Source: Stappia taiwanensis (GTDB lineage Bacteria; Pseudomonadota; Alphaproteobacteria; Rhizobiales; Stappiaceae). From it: DNA of 64,000 nt. Where the stretch lies: NCBI RefSeq assembly GCF_014635285.1, contig NZ_BMCR01000001.1:62001-126000 (forward strand), read 5' to 3'. The position numbers and the translations under genes are program-made. Numbering within the stretch: position 1 is the first letter of the stretch; the number at the start of each line of letters is the position of its first letter. Shown here in pieces: positions 43,799 to 52,586 of this stretch. Under the pieces are notes generated by a model, which made no database searches, had not been told where the DNA came from, and saw nothing but the letters and a program-made list of their open reading frames with translations.

Positions 43799-44739
43799 CA
43801 GTAGTGCACCTTCCGGTCCAGCACCCGCGCCTGAAGAAAGGCGAAGATCATGATGATGGCAAGGAAGACGACGGTCATCGCCGCCGCCGAACCCATGCGG
43901 AAGTAGGTGAAGCCTTCCAGATAGGTGGTGTAGAGCAGCACGTCCGAGGCTCCGCGACGCGGGCCGCCCCGGGTGATCACCGCCACCGTGTCGAACACCT
44001 TGAAGGCGGTGATGGTGGAGGTGATGATCACGAACATGGTGGTCGGACCGAGCAGCGGCAGCGTGACGGAAAAGAAGCGGTCGAGGGGGCTTTCCATGCC
44101 ATCGACCGATGCGGCGTCGTAAAGCTCCTCCGGGATGGCGGTCAGCCCGGCGATGAACAGCACCATGTTGAAGCCAGCAAGGCTCCAGATGTTGATCAGG
44201 GCCAGGCCGCCCAGCACCAGGTCCGGATCGCTGAAGAAGTCGATGGCTGGCAGGCCCCAGGATTTCAGCAGCAGATTGAACGGGCCGATGGTGCCGTGCA
44301 GCAGATATTTCCAGACCGTGGCCATGGCGACGAGCGTGGCCGTGACCGGCAGGAAGAAGATGAGCTGATAGATCTTGCGGCCCCGGGTGAGGCCGTTGAT
44401 CAGCACCGCCAGCAAGAGCCCGAGAAAGACGCTGGCCGGCACCACCATCGCCACATAGGTGAAGGTGTTGCCGAGCGCCCGCCAGAAAGCGCGGTCGGTG
44501 TTCAGGTCCGCGTAGTTGTCGAAACCGACGAAGGACACCTCCAGCGCGCCGAAGCGGTAATCGGTGAAGCTGAGCAGGATGATCGCCGCGATCGGCAGCA
44601 GCATCAACAGAACCAGCAGGACGACGGACGGGCCGGCGAGCGACCAGCTGACCCAGCCGGGGATCTGTGCGCCATGCCGGCGGCGCGGCGACGCGGCGAC
44701 GGGGGCAGGGCCGGGGAAGGCGGCGATATCAGCTGGCAT
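43798..44739 (-). CDS. ABC transporter permease (UgpA/MalF type)
   Basis: A 313-residue permease. The cytoplasmic N-terminus (about 1-25, Ala/Pro-rich) is followed by a first membrane segment (SLAGPSVVLLVLLMLLPIAAIILL) and five more. The EAA loop is EELYDAASVDGMESPLDRFFSVTLPLLGP. It is the MalF-like half of the channel. The start overlaps the end of the ATPase gene by 11 bp, showing tight coupling. Confidence 0.9.
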   Translation of the reverse strand: MPADIAAFPGPAPVAASPRRRHGAQIPGWVSWSLAGPSVVLLVLLMLLPIAAIILLSFTDYRFGALEVSFVGFDNYADLNTDRAFWRALGNTFTYVAMVVPASVFLGLLLAVLINGLTRGRKIYQLIFFLPVTATLVAMATVWKYLLHGTIGPFNLLLKSWGLPAIDFFSDPDLVLGGLALINIWSLAGFNMVLFIAGLTAIPEELYDAASVDGMESPLDRFFSVTLPLLGPTTMFVIITSTITAFKVFDTVAVITRGGPRRGASDVLLYTTYLEGFTYFRMGSAAAMTVVFLAIIMIFAFLQARVLDRKVHY

Positions 44740-45880
44740 GGGACAGCATCCTGTCCGCCGGCATCATGCCGTCGGGTGAAAAGGGCAGGGGCGCACGCTT
44801 GCCCGACGGGGCGAACGCCAGCAGCGCTTCCGGCCGCAGGGTGAAGGCGATCCGGCCATCGGCGACGGCAAGGCCACTCCACTGCGCGGCGGGAATACGC
44901 CCGGTGATCTCGGTGCCCTGATCGGTCTGCAGGAACACCAGCACGTCATGGCCCAGGAGTTCATGGCGCAGAAGCCGGGCGTCGACGCCGATGCCCGCCG
45001 ATTTGGGCGTGAAGTCGAGAGCCTCGGGACGGAAGGCGATATGAGCGATGCTGTCCGGCAGCGGCTGGCCGGTCCAGCGCGCGGTCTCCTCGGTCGACAC
45101 CACATTGATTTCCGGCGAGCCGATGAAGCGGGCGACGCGCAGGTCCTGCGGGTTGGTGTAAAGCTCCTGCGGGCTGGCGCATTGCACGATCTCGCCATCC
45201 ATCATCACCGCCACCCGGTCCGACATGGTCATCGCCTCGGTCTGGTCGTGGGTGACGTAGATGAAGGTGGCGCCGAGCCGCCGATGCAGGCTGGTGATCT
45301 CGCCGCGCATGGTGACCCGGAGCCGTGCGTCCAGATTGGACAGCGGCTCGTCCATCAGGAAAACCTTGGGGTTGCGAATGATGGCACGGGCAAGGGCGAC
45401 GCGCTGGCGCTGACCGCCGGAGAGGGCGGCGGGCTTGCGCGGCAGCAGGTGGCCGATCTCCACTTGGTCGGCGACCTCGCGCACGGCCTCCTGAATCTGG
45501 CGGCGGGCGGTGCGCTGGCCGGGCACCAGCCGGCCCAGCACCGGCAGGCGGGCGGCGGTGGGCAGCCGGCGGATCCGCAAGGGGGTGCCGATGTTCTGCT
45601 CCACGCTCATATGCGGGTAGAGCGCGTAGGACTGGAACACCATGGCGATGTCCCGCTCCCGGGGACGCAGATGGTCGACGCTTGTCCCGTCGATGCGGAT
45701 TTCACCGGCGCTTTGCGGCTGCAGGCCGGCCATGATGCGCAGCAAAGTGGACTTGCCGCAGCCGGAGGGGCCGACCAGGGTCATGAATTCCCCGGCCTCG
45801 ATGGTCAGGGAGGCGGAGCGCAGGGTTTGCGTCGCGCCGTAGGATTTCTCGATATTTTCCAGTTCAACCTTCGCGGACAC
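44729..45880 (-). CDS. ABC transporter ATP-binding protein (UgpC/MalK type)
   Basis: A 383-residue ATPase powering the importer. Walker A GPSGCGKST is at 37-45, the signature LSGGQRQRVALARA is in the middle, Walker B VFLMDEPLSNLD follows, and a C-terminal regulatory OB-type domain ends the chain. Between the Q-loop and the signature there is an extra stretch of about 20 residues (RLPTAARLPVLGRLVPGQRT) that ordinary MalK/UgpC proteins lack. GTG 45880 is chosen because the translation then reads VSAKVELENIEKSYG, a standard start. The longer open frame upstream is basic and unlike the family. It is the first gene of the operon. Confidence 0.9.
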   Translation of the reverse strand: MSAKVELENIEKSYGATQTLRSASLTIEAGEFMTLVGPSGCGKSTLLRIMAGLQPQSAGEIRIDGTSVDHLRPRERDIAMVFQSYALYPHMSVEQNIGTPLRIRRLPTAARLPVLGRLVPGQRTARRQIQEAVREVADQVEIGHLLPRKPAALSGGQRQRVALARAIIRNPKVFLMDEPLSNLDARLRVTMRGEITSLHRRLGATFIYVTHDQTEAMTMSDRVAVMMDGEIVQCASPQELYTNPQDLRVARFIGSPEINVVSTEETARWTGQPLPDSIAHIAFRPEALDFTPKSAGIGVDARLLRHELLGHDVLVFLQTDQGTEITGRIPAAQWSGLAVADGRIAFTLRPEALLAFAPSGKRAPLPFSPDGMMPADRMLSHAS

Positions 45881-46725
45881 GGATGGTTCCCCAGTGTGTT
45901 TGGTCAGCCGTCCGACCAGGCGGCGTGCAAGGCACACGCCGGCCCATCCCGGCCGCGCTGGACGCTGCCGGGTCTGTCGTTTCGTCTGGATCATTTGAGT
46001 GGCTCGCCGGTTGTGCGCGTGCACGGATCTGATCGCGCGGCACCTGCCGGAAGGCCTATGGCGGGAACCCTATTGGAGTTTTGCTTCAGTTTTGTGATGC
46101 CCTGAAACTTTCCTCCGTTCCTGTTCAAGGTATTGAATTATATGAAATAAGATCTGTTTTTTGCGGACGTGGTCAGGGGAAAATACAACCCTTGATCTTA
46201 TGCCGCTTTCCGGAGGGGCAGACGCCCGTCTTCGGCATCCTCCGGTGGAGGCGTTGTTCTCGACCCCGGCCCGCGGAGGGCGGAATCGGCAGACCAAGGC
46301 GCGCGTTGCAATGGGCAATTGACACCCCGTGTCGCCGTGCCTATCTGTTTGGGTATGTTGGTCCACGCAGATCATTTTCGATTTCTTCTGCTGACCCGCC
46401 CCTTCCCCCGGGCGGCCTAGGCGTATTTGCGCCTGTCTTACCCCCGGGGCTTCCTTCCATTTTCGAGCTGAACGGGTGACTGGCCGGTCACCGGGAACAT
46501 GTCATCTGCGGGCCGGCGAAGGACGTTCGGCTTTCCCCTGATATCCCTGATTCCGCTCTTCGACCGGTCGTTCCGCCGGAAACTCTGATTGAAGTCCGGC
46601 TGCTGTCGCAGATGGCGGCCATGGACCCGCAAATGCACTTCATTGCACGCCGGCTGCGCCGCCGCCGATCTGATCCACTCGTTCCGTTCCTGTCCCTGGC
46701 CACTGGCCTTCCAAGGAGACTTCGC
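45881..46725. other. Divergent intergenic region between the ABC operon and the Rnk-like gene
   Basis: An 845-bp stretch without a supported gene. Short open frames on both strands (for example around 46070-46480) show no family resemblance. A minus-strand TATAAT at 46137-46142, in an AT-rich patch, is a candidate -10 for the transporter operon. The plus-strand promoter is listed separately. A small stem (AGGCG/CGCCT near 46420-46435) follows that promoter by about 80 bases. I cannot say whether a small RNA ends there. Confidence 0.45.
46319..46347 (+). promoter_or_regulatory. Candidate sigma-70 promoter upstream of the Rnk-like gene
   Basis: TTGACA (46319-46324), a 17-bp spacer and TATCTG (46342-46347). 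The -35 is perfect and the spacing ideal. It lies about 380 bp before the Rnk-like start, so either the leader is long or another transcript begins here. Confidence 0.45.
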
Positions 46726-47160
46726 ATGACCACTGCAGCCAAGCCGCGTCGCCCGTCCGGGCGCCGCCCGAAAATCACCCTCGGCGAGGAGACGCTGGAG
46801 CGCCTCGAAGCACTTGCCGAGGCGGCCATGGCGCGCAACCCGTCATTGGCCGAACGCCTTCTTGAAGAGATCGACCGCGCCCGGGTGGTGCCGCAAAAGC
46901 GCCTGCCGGCCAAGGTGGTGGCGATCGGCAACAAGGTGACCTACCACGACGAGACGACCGACCAGGAGCGCACTGTCACACTGGTGTTCCCGGATGATGC
47001 GGATATCGACCGGCAGCGGATTTCGGTGATGACCCCGATCGGCGTCGCGCTCATGGGCCTGACCGAGGGCGCCTCGTTCCACTGGGATACGCTGGATGAT
47101 CACCGGCGGCGGCTGACGGTTGTCCGGGTCGAACCGGGCGACACGGATGCGAAGGACTGA
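46726..47160 (+). CDS. rnk: Rnk-like regulator with GreA/GreB C-terminal domain
   Basis: A 144-residue protein. The N-terminal helical part (about 1-60) has basic residues (KPRRPSGRRPKITL) and the hydrophobic-acidic pattern EETLERLEALAEAAMARNPSLAERLLEEIDRARVV. The C-terminal half (about 65-140) is the FKBP-like GreA/GreB domain: VVAIGNKVTYHDETTDQERTVTLVFPDDAD...SVMTPIGVALMGLTEG. This is the plan of Rnk, which binds RNA polymerase and affects nucleoside diphosphate kinase levels. It lacks the long coiled coil of GreA. ATG 46726 follows AAGGAGA. Some bacteria have several paralogues. Confidence 0.85.
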   Translation: MTTAAKPRRPSGRRPKITLGEETLERLEALAEAAMARNPSLAERLLEEIDRARVVPQKRLPAKVVAIGNKVTYHDETTDQERTVTLVFPDDADIDRQRISVMTPIGVALMGLTEGASFHWDTLDDHRRRLTVVRVEPGDTDAKD

Positions 47161-47296
47161 CCCATGATCCGGACGACAGGAGCCCGTGCGGCTGCACTTT
47201 CTTCGCCCGGAGTTGGCTGCCCCTGATGTGACAGGCGTCGGGGTGCCTGCTCCGGGATCGGCGAACCCGTTTGTGTCCAGTCCTCAGGAGCCCCCG

Positions 47297-47491
47297 ATGA
47301 GCTCGTTGTTTTCCCGTTCGGTCTGTGTTCAGTGCGATGCGGTGTTGCCGCGCGCCGCGTTGTTACGCTGCCCCTTGTGCAGCCATCCCGTCAACCGGGC
47401 CGCCGCGCCCATCCGCACATTTTGCAGCCAGTGCGATCGACCGCTGCCGCGCGCCCATGCGGGGCATTGCCCGGCCTGTAGTGCTGGTTGA
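47297..47491 (+). CDS. Small double zinc-ribbon protein
   Basis: A 64-residue protein with four CxxC pairs (CVQC, CPLC, CSQC, CPAC), arranged as two adjacent zinc ribbons. There is no recognisable name for it. The spacing of the pairs suggests two separate Zn sites or one shared pair. ATG 47297 follows a CAGGAG site. It lies 136 bp after the Rnk-like gene and ends in a strong terminator, so the two may be cotranscribed. Zinc-ribbon mini-proteins next to transcription factors often bind nucleic acid or RNA polymerase, but that is inference here. Confidence 0.65.
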   Translation: MSSLFSRSVCVQCDAVLPRAALLRCPLCSHPVNRAAAPIRTFCSQCDRPLPRAHAGHCPACSAG

Positions 47492-47514
47492 GGAAAGCGT
47501 CCGACCGAACGAGA

Positions 47515-47547
47515 AACGGGCCGCCAATCGGCGGCCCGTTTTGTTTT
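47515..47547 (+). terminator. Strong Rho-independent terminator
   Basis: An 11-bp perfect stem, AACGGGCCGCC (47515-47525) with GGCGGCCCGTT (47530-47540), a 4-nt loop and then TTGTTTTT. It ends the zinc-ribbon transcript and could also act on ttrA from the opposite side. Confidence 0.88.
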
Positions 47548-47586
47548 TCCATTTGCCGAAGGGGCAGGGCCCCCTGACCGGCAAGG

Positions 47587-50500
47587 TCACACGGCGCTGA
47601 TCCGCACCGGCAGGCCCTGACGGACGGAAGCGCCGGAGACCGGCTCCAGCCAGGTGCCGAGGGTCTTGCGCGTCGGGTCGGCAAAGCCGAGATCGTTGAT
47701 GTTCACACCAGCGGCGATCCACGGGTTGCCGGGCACCGTCTCGCCGTCGATGACATGATCCCGCGCGCCCAGTTCGGTATGGCCGAAGCTGTGCTCGATG
47801 CCGATGGCCCCGGGCATCACGCCCTTGGTGACGATCGCCAGACCGCGCAACCGGCCACCCGGGCTTTCGACCAGGATTTCCGCGCCATGGGCAATGCCAA
47901 GCCGTTCCGCGTCGTCGTGATTGACCAGGATCGGGTTGTACGGCTTGATCATCCGCAGCCGCTCAAGCCCGACCGAATAGCTGTTCATCACGTTCGACTT
48001 GTAGGAGAACGCCAGCATTGGCCAATCGGCCTCGCCGAAATGGTCGCGCATGGCGGAGCCATCGGCCATGGCCGGACGCAGGAAGCGGGCGGTGCCGAAC
48101 AGCCGCTTGCCGGTCATGCTGTCGATGCAGGTGCCGACCTTCTCGTTCCAGACGCAAAGCGTCCGCTTCCACGGGTTGCCGAGCGCTTCGCCATCGCGGG
48201 CCTTGTCGAAGGTCTGGTAGCGGCCGCCACGGGAGTAAAGATGCGCGACGGGACCGCGTTCCTCCGCCGGAAGCGTTGCCTCGATCTCCGGCAGCAGCCG
48301 TTCCAGACCGGAAAAGCGGATGTCATCCTCGCTCGCGTCCGGCAGCGGCTTGCCCATGAAGGCGATGTTGGCCGCCGCACGCAGGTAGAAGTCCTCCGCC
48401 CGGTTCAGCGGATGGGTTCCGCCCTCAGCATCGGTGATGGCATTGTCGCCGAAGCCGTCGAGGCCGAGCCGCTTGGCCAGCTTGATGAAGAAGCTCTCCA
48501 TGCTGACCGGCTGGCCATCGGCGGTCTTCGCCTGGCGCGGCTCGACGATCGGCCAGCAGGCGGTCGTCATCTTGGTCAGGTTGCCGGACCAGGCGCCGGT
48601 GAAGCCCCACACCTCATACATCACCGAATCCGGCACGATGTAATCGGCATAGGTGTTGGTCTCGTTGATGAAACCATCCACGGCGACATAGAGCGGCAGG
48701 ACCTTCGGGTCGCGCAGCTTGTCGGCGATCAGCGTCTTCAGCCCGGCCTGACCGTAGATCGGATTGCACATCACGCCGATCATCGCCTTGATCGGATAGG
48801 GATACCCGTCAATGGCCGCCGTGATGTGATCGGTCAGAACCGGCGGGGCCAGCCGGCGCCAGGGCGCGCGGGCGGGGTAGGGGCTCTTGCCTTCCGCCTT
48901 CAGCCGCTTGAACTCGCTGGTCTTCTCATAGGGAAACCGCGAGCGGGACAGGAACACGCCCTTGGGCTTGCGGGCGCCCTTGAAGCCGGCCAGGTTGTAG
49001 CGCGGCCCCTTGCCGGCGCCATTGAACTTGCCGCCGCCATGGGCGCTGCCGCCGGTGTGGTTGACGTTGCCGACCAGCACGTTGAGCAATTGCAGGGCGT
49101 AGGCGGAATAAAAGCCCGCGCCCGACATCATGCCGCCGTGGCAGTCCACCGCCGCCGTGCGGCCATGCTCCTTCAGCTTGCCGGCCATGTGCTGGAGCTG
49201 CTCCACCGACACGCCGCATTCGCCCGCCATCTCCTCAAGCGGATGGGACAGCGCTTCGTCGCGCAGGAGGCGCAGCGAGCTGCGCACATCGACGCTGTTG
49301 CCATCGGCCAGCGTGACCTTGGCATCAGTGAAAAGCTCCGCGCGCTCCACCGTGTTCGCCGGCACGATCGCGCCGGTGGCATCCATGACCATCGGCGCGT
49401 CGTCTTCCGCATCCGCCGGCTTCAGGCCGAGATCGGATTCGCGCAAGAAAGCCCCGGCGCGCGGATGATCGTCGCTGGTAATCACCAGATGCACGGCGTT
49501 GCTGTGCGAGGGCTCACCCGCCGCCTTGGCCGCAGCGGCGTTCGGGATCGCCAGATACTCCGCCGCATAGCCTTCGGTTTCGAACAACAGGCGCATCAAC
49601 GCCATGCCGAGCGCGGTGTCGCTGCCCGGACGGATCGGTACCCAGTTGGCGCGCGGACCGGCGGCACGGGCGACGGAGGCGTTCAGCGCCGGATCGACAA
49701 CGATATACTCCAGCGTCTCGTCAACACGGGCCTTCGACAACAGCCGACCCTGACGCTTGAACGGGTTGCCCGCCTGGGACGGTGCCGTGCCGATGAACAG
49801 GCCGAAGGTGGCCTTCTCGAAGTCCGGCTTCAGATGCGCGTTCTTGGCCAGGTCGTTCATCATCGCGCCGGCGCCCATGCGGAAGGCAAGGCCGCAGTAG
49901 GAGCCGTGGTGACCGTAGTTGCGGGTGCCGAATGCCTTGTCGGAGAAGCGGCGCAGCACGGCCGAGCGGCCGTAGTCGGTTGCTTCCATGACCAGCAGCT
50001 GGTTGGTCTTCGGCCCGTATTCGGGGTTTTCCGGGTCGAGCGGCGTGTCGTAGTCGTTGATGGCCGCCAGGCCGTCCACATGGCCTTCGCCGAACAGGTC
50101 GCCGCCCTCGACGATTTCCTCGATCAACTGTTCGAAGCTGATCGTCTCCCACTTGCCTTCGCCGCGCTTGCCGGCGCGCTTCAGGCACTGGGTGATGCGG
50201 TGCGGGCTGGTGATCTGGGCGATCATCGCATTGCCGCGCGCACAGGTGGTCGAGCGCGCCGCCCAGCCCTGATCCTGAAACGCGGTGGTGCGCAGCAACG
50301 CGTCCTTGACCGGCAGGGTCTCATCCGCGTGCTCATCCGCCGACAGCGGGTTGAACGGATTGCCGACCGAGCGCAGCACGGTCTCGGAGCGATTGTCGAT
50401 CCGCACCCGCACGCCGCATTTGGTCGTGCAGCCATAGCAGACGGTGAAGGCGACGCGCTGGTCCGGGTTCGGCGTGACGTCGCCGGTCTCCAGATCCACC

Positions 50501-50673
50501 CGGTATTCCGGATCGAGCGCATTGCCATAGACCGGATGCTTGGGCTTCTCGCCCGAACTGCCCGTCAGGCCCTTGGCCATGCGGGTCAGGGGTTCGGAAT
50601 AGCCGGCGGCAAAGGTGGCCGCACCGGCAGCGATAGCGCCGCCCTTCAAGAGATTGCGACGTGTCTTATCCAT
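47587..50673 (-). CDS. ttrA: Tetrathionate reductase subunit A (molybdopterin catalytic subunit)
   Basis: Catalytic Mo-bis-MGD subunit that reduces tetrathionate to thiosulphate in the periplasm, as terminal acceptor in anaerobic respiration. The 1028 residues match TtrA (about 1020). A twin-arginine signal is present (TRRNLLKGG, residues 4-12). The [4Fe-4S] cluster ligands are CYGCTTKCGVR (about 79-89) and CARGN near 144. A likely Mo ligand Cys is in GSYCGLAFRMG. The order B-C-A on the minus strand is the order in Salmonella. The 5' end overlaps ttrC by eight bases. Related molybdenum reductases acting on other sulphur compounds are the alternative. Confidence 0.87.
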   Translation of the reverse strand: MDKTRRNLLKGGAIAAGAATFAAGYSEPLTRMAKGLTGSSGEKPKHPVYGNALDPEYRVDLETGDVTPNPDQRVAFTVCYGCTTKCGVRVRIDNRSETVLRSVGNPFNPLSADEHADETLPVKDALLRTTAFQDQGWAARSTTCARGNAMIAQITSPHRITQCLKRAGKRGEGKWETISFEQLIEEIVEGGDLFGEGHVDGLAAINDYDTPLDPENPEYGPKTNQLLVMEATDYGRSAVLRRFSDKAFGTRNYGHHGSYCGLAFRMGAGAMMNDLAKNAHLKPDFEKATFGLFIGTAPSQAGNPFKRQGRLLSKARVDETLEYIVVDPALNASVARAAGPRANWVPIRPGSDTALGMALMRLLFETEGYAAEYLAIPNAAAAKAAGEPSHSNAVHLVITSDDHPRAGAFLRESDLGLKPADAEDDAPMVMDATGAIVPANTVERAELFTDAKVTLADGNSVDVRSSLRLLRDEALSHPLEEMAGECGVSVEQLQHMAGKLKEHGRTAAVDCHGGMMSGAGFYSAYALQLLNVLVGNVNHTGGSAHGGGKFNGAGKGPRYNLAGFKGARKPKGVFLSRSRFPYEKTSEFKRLKAEGKSPYPARAPWRRLAPPVLTDHITAAIDGYPYPIKAMIGVMCNPIYGQAGLKTLIADKLRDPKVLPLYVAVDGFINETNTYADYIVPDSVMYEVWGFTGAWSGNLTKMTTACWPIVEPRQAKTADGQPVSMESFFIKLAKRLGLDGFGDNAITDAEGGTHPLNRAEDFYLRAAANIAFMGKPLPDASEDDIRFSGLERLLPEIEATLPAEERGPVAHLYSRGGRYQTFDKARDGEALGNPWKRTLCVWNEKVGTCIDSMTGKRLFGTARFLRPAMADGSAMRDHFGEADWPMLAFSYKSNVMNSYSVGLERLRMIKPYNPILVNHDDAERLGIAHGAEILVESPGGRLRGLAIVTKGVMPGAIGIEHSFGHTELGARDHVIDGETVPGNPWIAAGVNINDLGFADPTRKTLGTWLEPVSGASVRQGLPVRISAV

Positions 50674-51826
50674 GGCTCGCGGCTCCTTTCGCCGAGTAGT
50701 CTGGGGTCGTGTCCGGTGCGTCCGCGGCGGTGCCGCCGAGGGCCCCGCGCCAGGGCACGAGCATGTCGATGACGAGGATCAGCGCGATCCACAGGCCGAA
50801 GGTGCCGACCACGCCGAGCCAGCCGCTGGAGCCCCAGCCGACGGTGTATTCCAGATAGCCGGCGGTCTGCTTCTGCACGGTCTGCACGTCCATCAGCACG
50901 ACCCAGCGGGCCATCCACGCAAGGTGCAGGGCGACAAGACCGACAATCCAGCTCCAGCCGCGCTGCGGCTTGCGCCACAACAGGAGAAGGCAACCGAGGG
51001 TGAGGGCGGTGCCGACGCCCAGGCCCCAGGCGGAGGTGGAGCGCCATTCGGCACTGTGTCGGACCGAGCGCAGCGCGGCGGCGACCGAGCTGTTCTCCAT
51101 GTAAAGACCTTCCAGCACCCACATCAGGGCAACGCCGGCGGTGGCCACGGCGGCGGCGGAGACCACCCAGAGCATGTTGCGGGCGGTGTCGGGATCGCGC
51201 GGGCCGGCGATGCGCGAAAGCAGCAGCACCAGACCGCCGGCGCCGATGAGCCCGGTGGTGGCGAAGAACGGCAGCAGCCACACGGTGTTCCACAGCGGTC
51301 GTCCCTTGACGATGGCGACCTCGCTGCCGGTGTAGACGGCGATGCCGAGCGACAGCGCGGTGGTCGCCAGCGCCAGGGTGACGACGAGAAGGCGCGGGGT
51401 CTGCCAGCTTCCCAGCGTCACCAGCCGGGCGATCATGCCGAAGAGATCGCCGCGTTGACGCCAGACCAGCATCGGCTCGCGCCAGACCAGCCAGGCCAGG
51501 GCGATGATGGCGAAGACGAAGGGCGGCAGCATCAGACTGCCGATCGACATCCAGGACCAGGGGGTGAAATAGGCATAGAAGTGCCAGAATCGCAGCGGCT
51601 GGTGCAGGTCGGCCAGCAGTGCGATCGGCGCGACGATTGCCGTCGTCATGGCGCCCAGCATGGCAAAGCGCGCGGTTGCCTTCCAGCGGGCCGCGCCCAG
51701 AAGACCGGGCAGGGCAAGCCACAGCGACGCATAGGCCAGCGCGATCATGAAGAAATACTGCACGGCCCAGGGGTACCAGGCGATCTGGTAGCGCGGGGCA
51801 AGGATCTCAATGACCGCTGAATTCAT
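50666..51826 (-). CDS. ttrC: Tetrathionate reductase subunit C (NrfD-like membrane anchor)
   Basis: A 386-residue integral membrane quinol-oxidising subunit with about nine hydrophobic segments. It begins IAWYPWAVQYFFMIALAYAS, then IALLADLHQPLRFWHFYAYF, a conserved piece of the NrfD/TtrC family that contributes to the quinol site. The C-terminal tail (about 350-386) is soluble and Ala-rich. It overlaps ttrB by 20 bases and ttrA by eight, so all three are coupled. It passes electrons from quinol to the Fe-S subunit TtrB. Confidence 0.88.
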   Translation of the reverse strand: MNSAVIEILAPRYQIAWYPWAVQYFFMIALAYASLWLALPGLLGAARWKATARFAMLGAMTTAIVAPIALLADLHQPLRFWHFYAYFTPWSWMSIGSLMLPPFVFAIIALAWLVWREPMLVWRQRGDLFGMIARLVTLGSWQTPRLLVVTLALATTALSLGIAVYTGSEVAIVKGRPLWNTVWLLPFFATTGLIGAGGLVLLLSRIAGPRDPDTARNMLWVVSAAAVATAGVALMWVLEGLYMENSSVAAALRSVRHSAEWRSTSAWGLGVGTALTLGCLLLLWRKPQRGWSWIVGLVALHLAWMARWVVLMDVQTVQKQTAGYLEYTVGWGSSGWLGVVGTFGLWIALILVIDMLVPWRGALGGTAADAPDTTPDYSAKGAASHG

Positions 51827-52586
51827 AGTGCAGCTCCTCGTTGTCCTTGCCGTGGATGTCCCAGATCGAGGCGAAGGCCTCGGGCCGGTCGATGAACCGT
51901 TCGTCCATCCCCAGATAGAAGACGTGCGGGCTGGTGCCCTTTTCCGGTTGCAGCACTTTCAGCTCGCCGTGATGCTCGGCGACCATCTTGGAGATCGTGC
52001 TTTCCGGGTCGTTGAGGTCGCCGATGATGCGGGCGCCGCCGACGCAGCTTTCCACGCAGGCCGGCAAAAGCCCCGCCTCCAGCCGGTGGGTGCAGAAGGT
52101 GCACTTGTCCGCCGTCTGGGTCTTGTCGTTGATGAAACGCGCGTCATAGGGACAGGCCTGAACGCAATAGGCGCAGCCGACGCAGCGCTCGGCATCGACC
52201 ACGACGATGCCATCTTCCTGCTGGTAGGTGGCCTGCACCGGACAGACCGGCACGCAAGGCGGATTGTCGCAATGGTTGCACAGGCGCGGCAGGAAGAAGG
52301 TCGACATGTCGCCCGTCTCCGGATCATCGACCTCGTATTGCGAGACGATGGTGCGGAACTTGCCGAGCGGCGCGTCGTTTTCCAGATGGCACGACACCGT
52401 GCAGGCCTGACAGCCGATGCAGCGGCGCAGGTCGATCAGCATGGCATAGCGTTTGGCGGGGTCGCCGCCGCGGCGCGGTGGCTGTTCGTTGATGGCGGCC
52501 TCCGCAACGGTGGCCAGCGGCACAAGGCTCGCTCCGGCGGTAAACCGCGCGAGCTGTCCCATGAACATCCGTCTTGCAAGATCCAT
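51807..52586 (-). CDS. ttrB: Tetrathionate reductase subunit B (ferredoxin-like)
   Basis: A 259-residue periplasmic four-cluster iron-sulphur subunit. A Tat-type N-terminus (RRMFMGQL) is followed by TAGASLVPL. The cluster motifs are RRCIGCQACTVSCHLEN, LCNHCDNPPCVPVCPVQAT, ERCVGCAYCVQACPYDAR and CTFCTHRLEAGLLPACVESC (key Cys quoted in context, about 55-175). The wording of these segments is very close to Salmonella TtrB as I remember it, including GGARIIGDLNDP and GTSPHVFYLG. This makes it the best evidence that the operon is ttr rather than another DMSO-reductase-like system. First gene of ttrBCA. Confidence 0.92.
   Translation of the reverse strand: MDLARRMFMGQLARFTAGASLVPLATVAEAAINEQPPRRGGDPAKRYAMLIDLRRCIGCQACTVSCHLENDAPLGKFRTIVSQYEVDDPETGDMSTFFLPRLCNHCDNPPCVPVCPVQATYQQEDGIVVVDAERCVGCAYCVQACPYDARFINDKTQTADKCTFCTHRLEAGLLPACVESCVGGARIIGDLNDPESTISKMVAEHHGELKVLQPEKGTSPHVFYLGMDERFIDRPEAFASIWDIHGKDNEELHYEFSGH

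Noticed and set aside
47755-50772. 1005-codon plus-strand open frame opposite ttrA
   Set aside because: It is a shadow of ttrA. The composition is antisense-like and no motif is present, whereas TtrA has Tat, Fe-S and Mo motifs.
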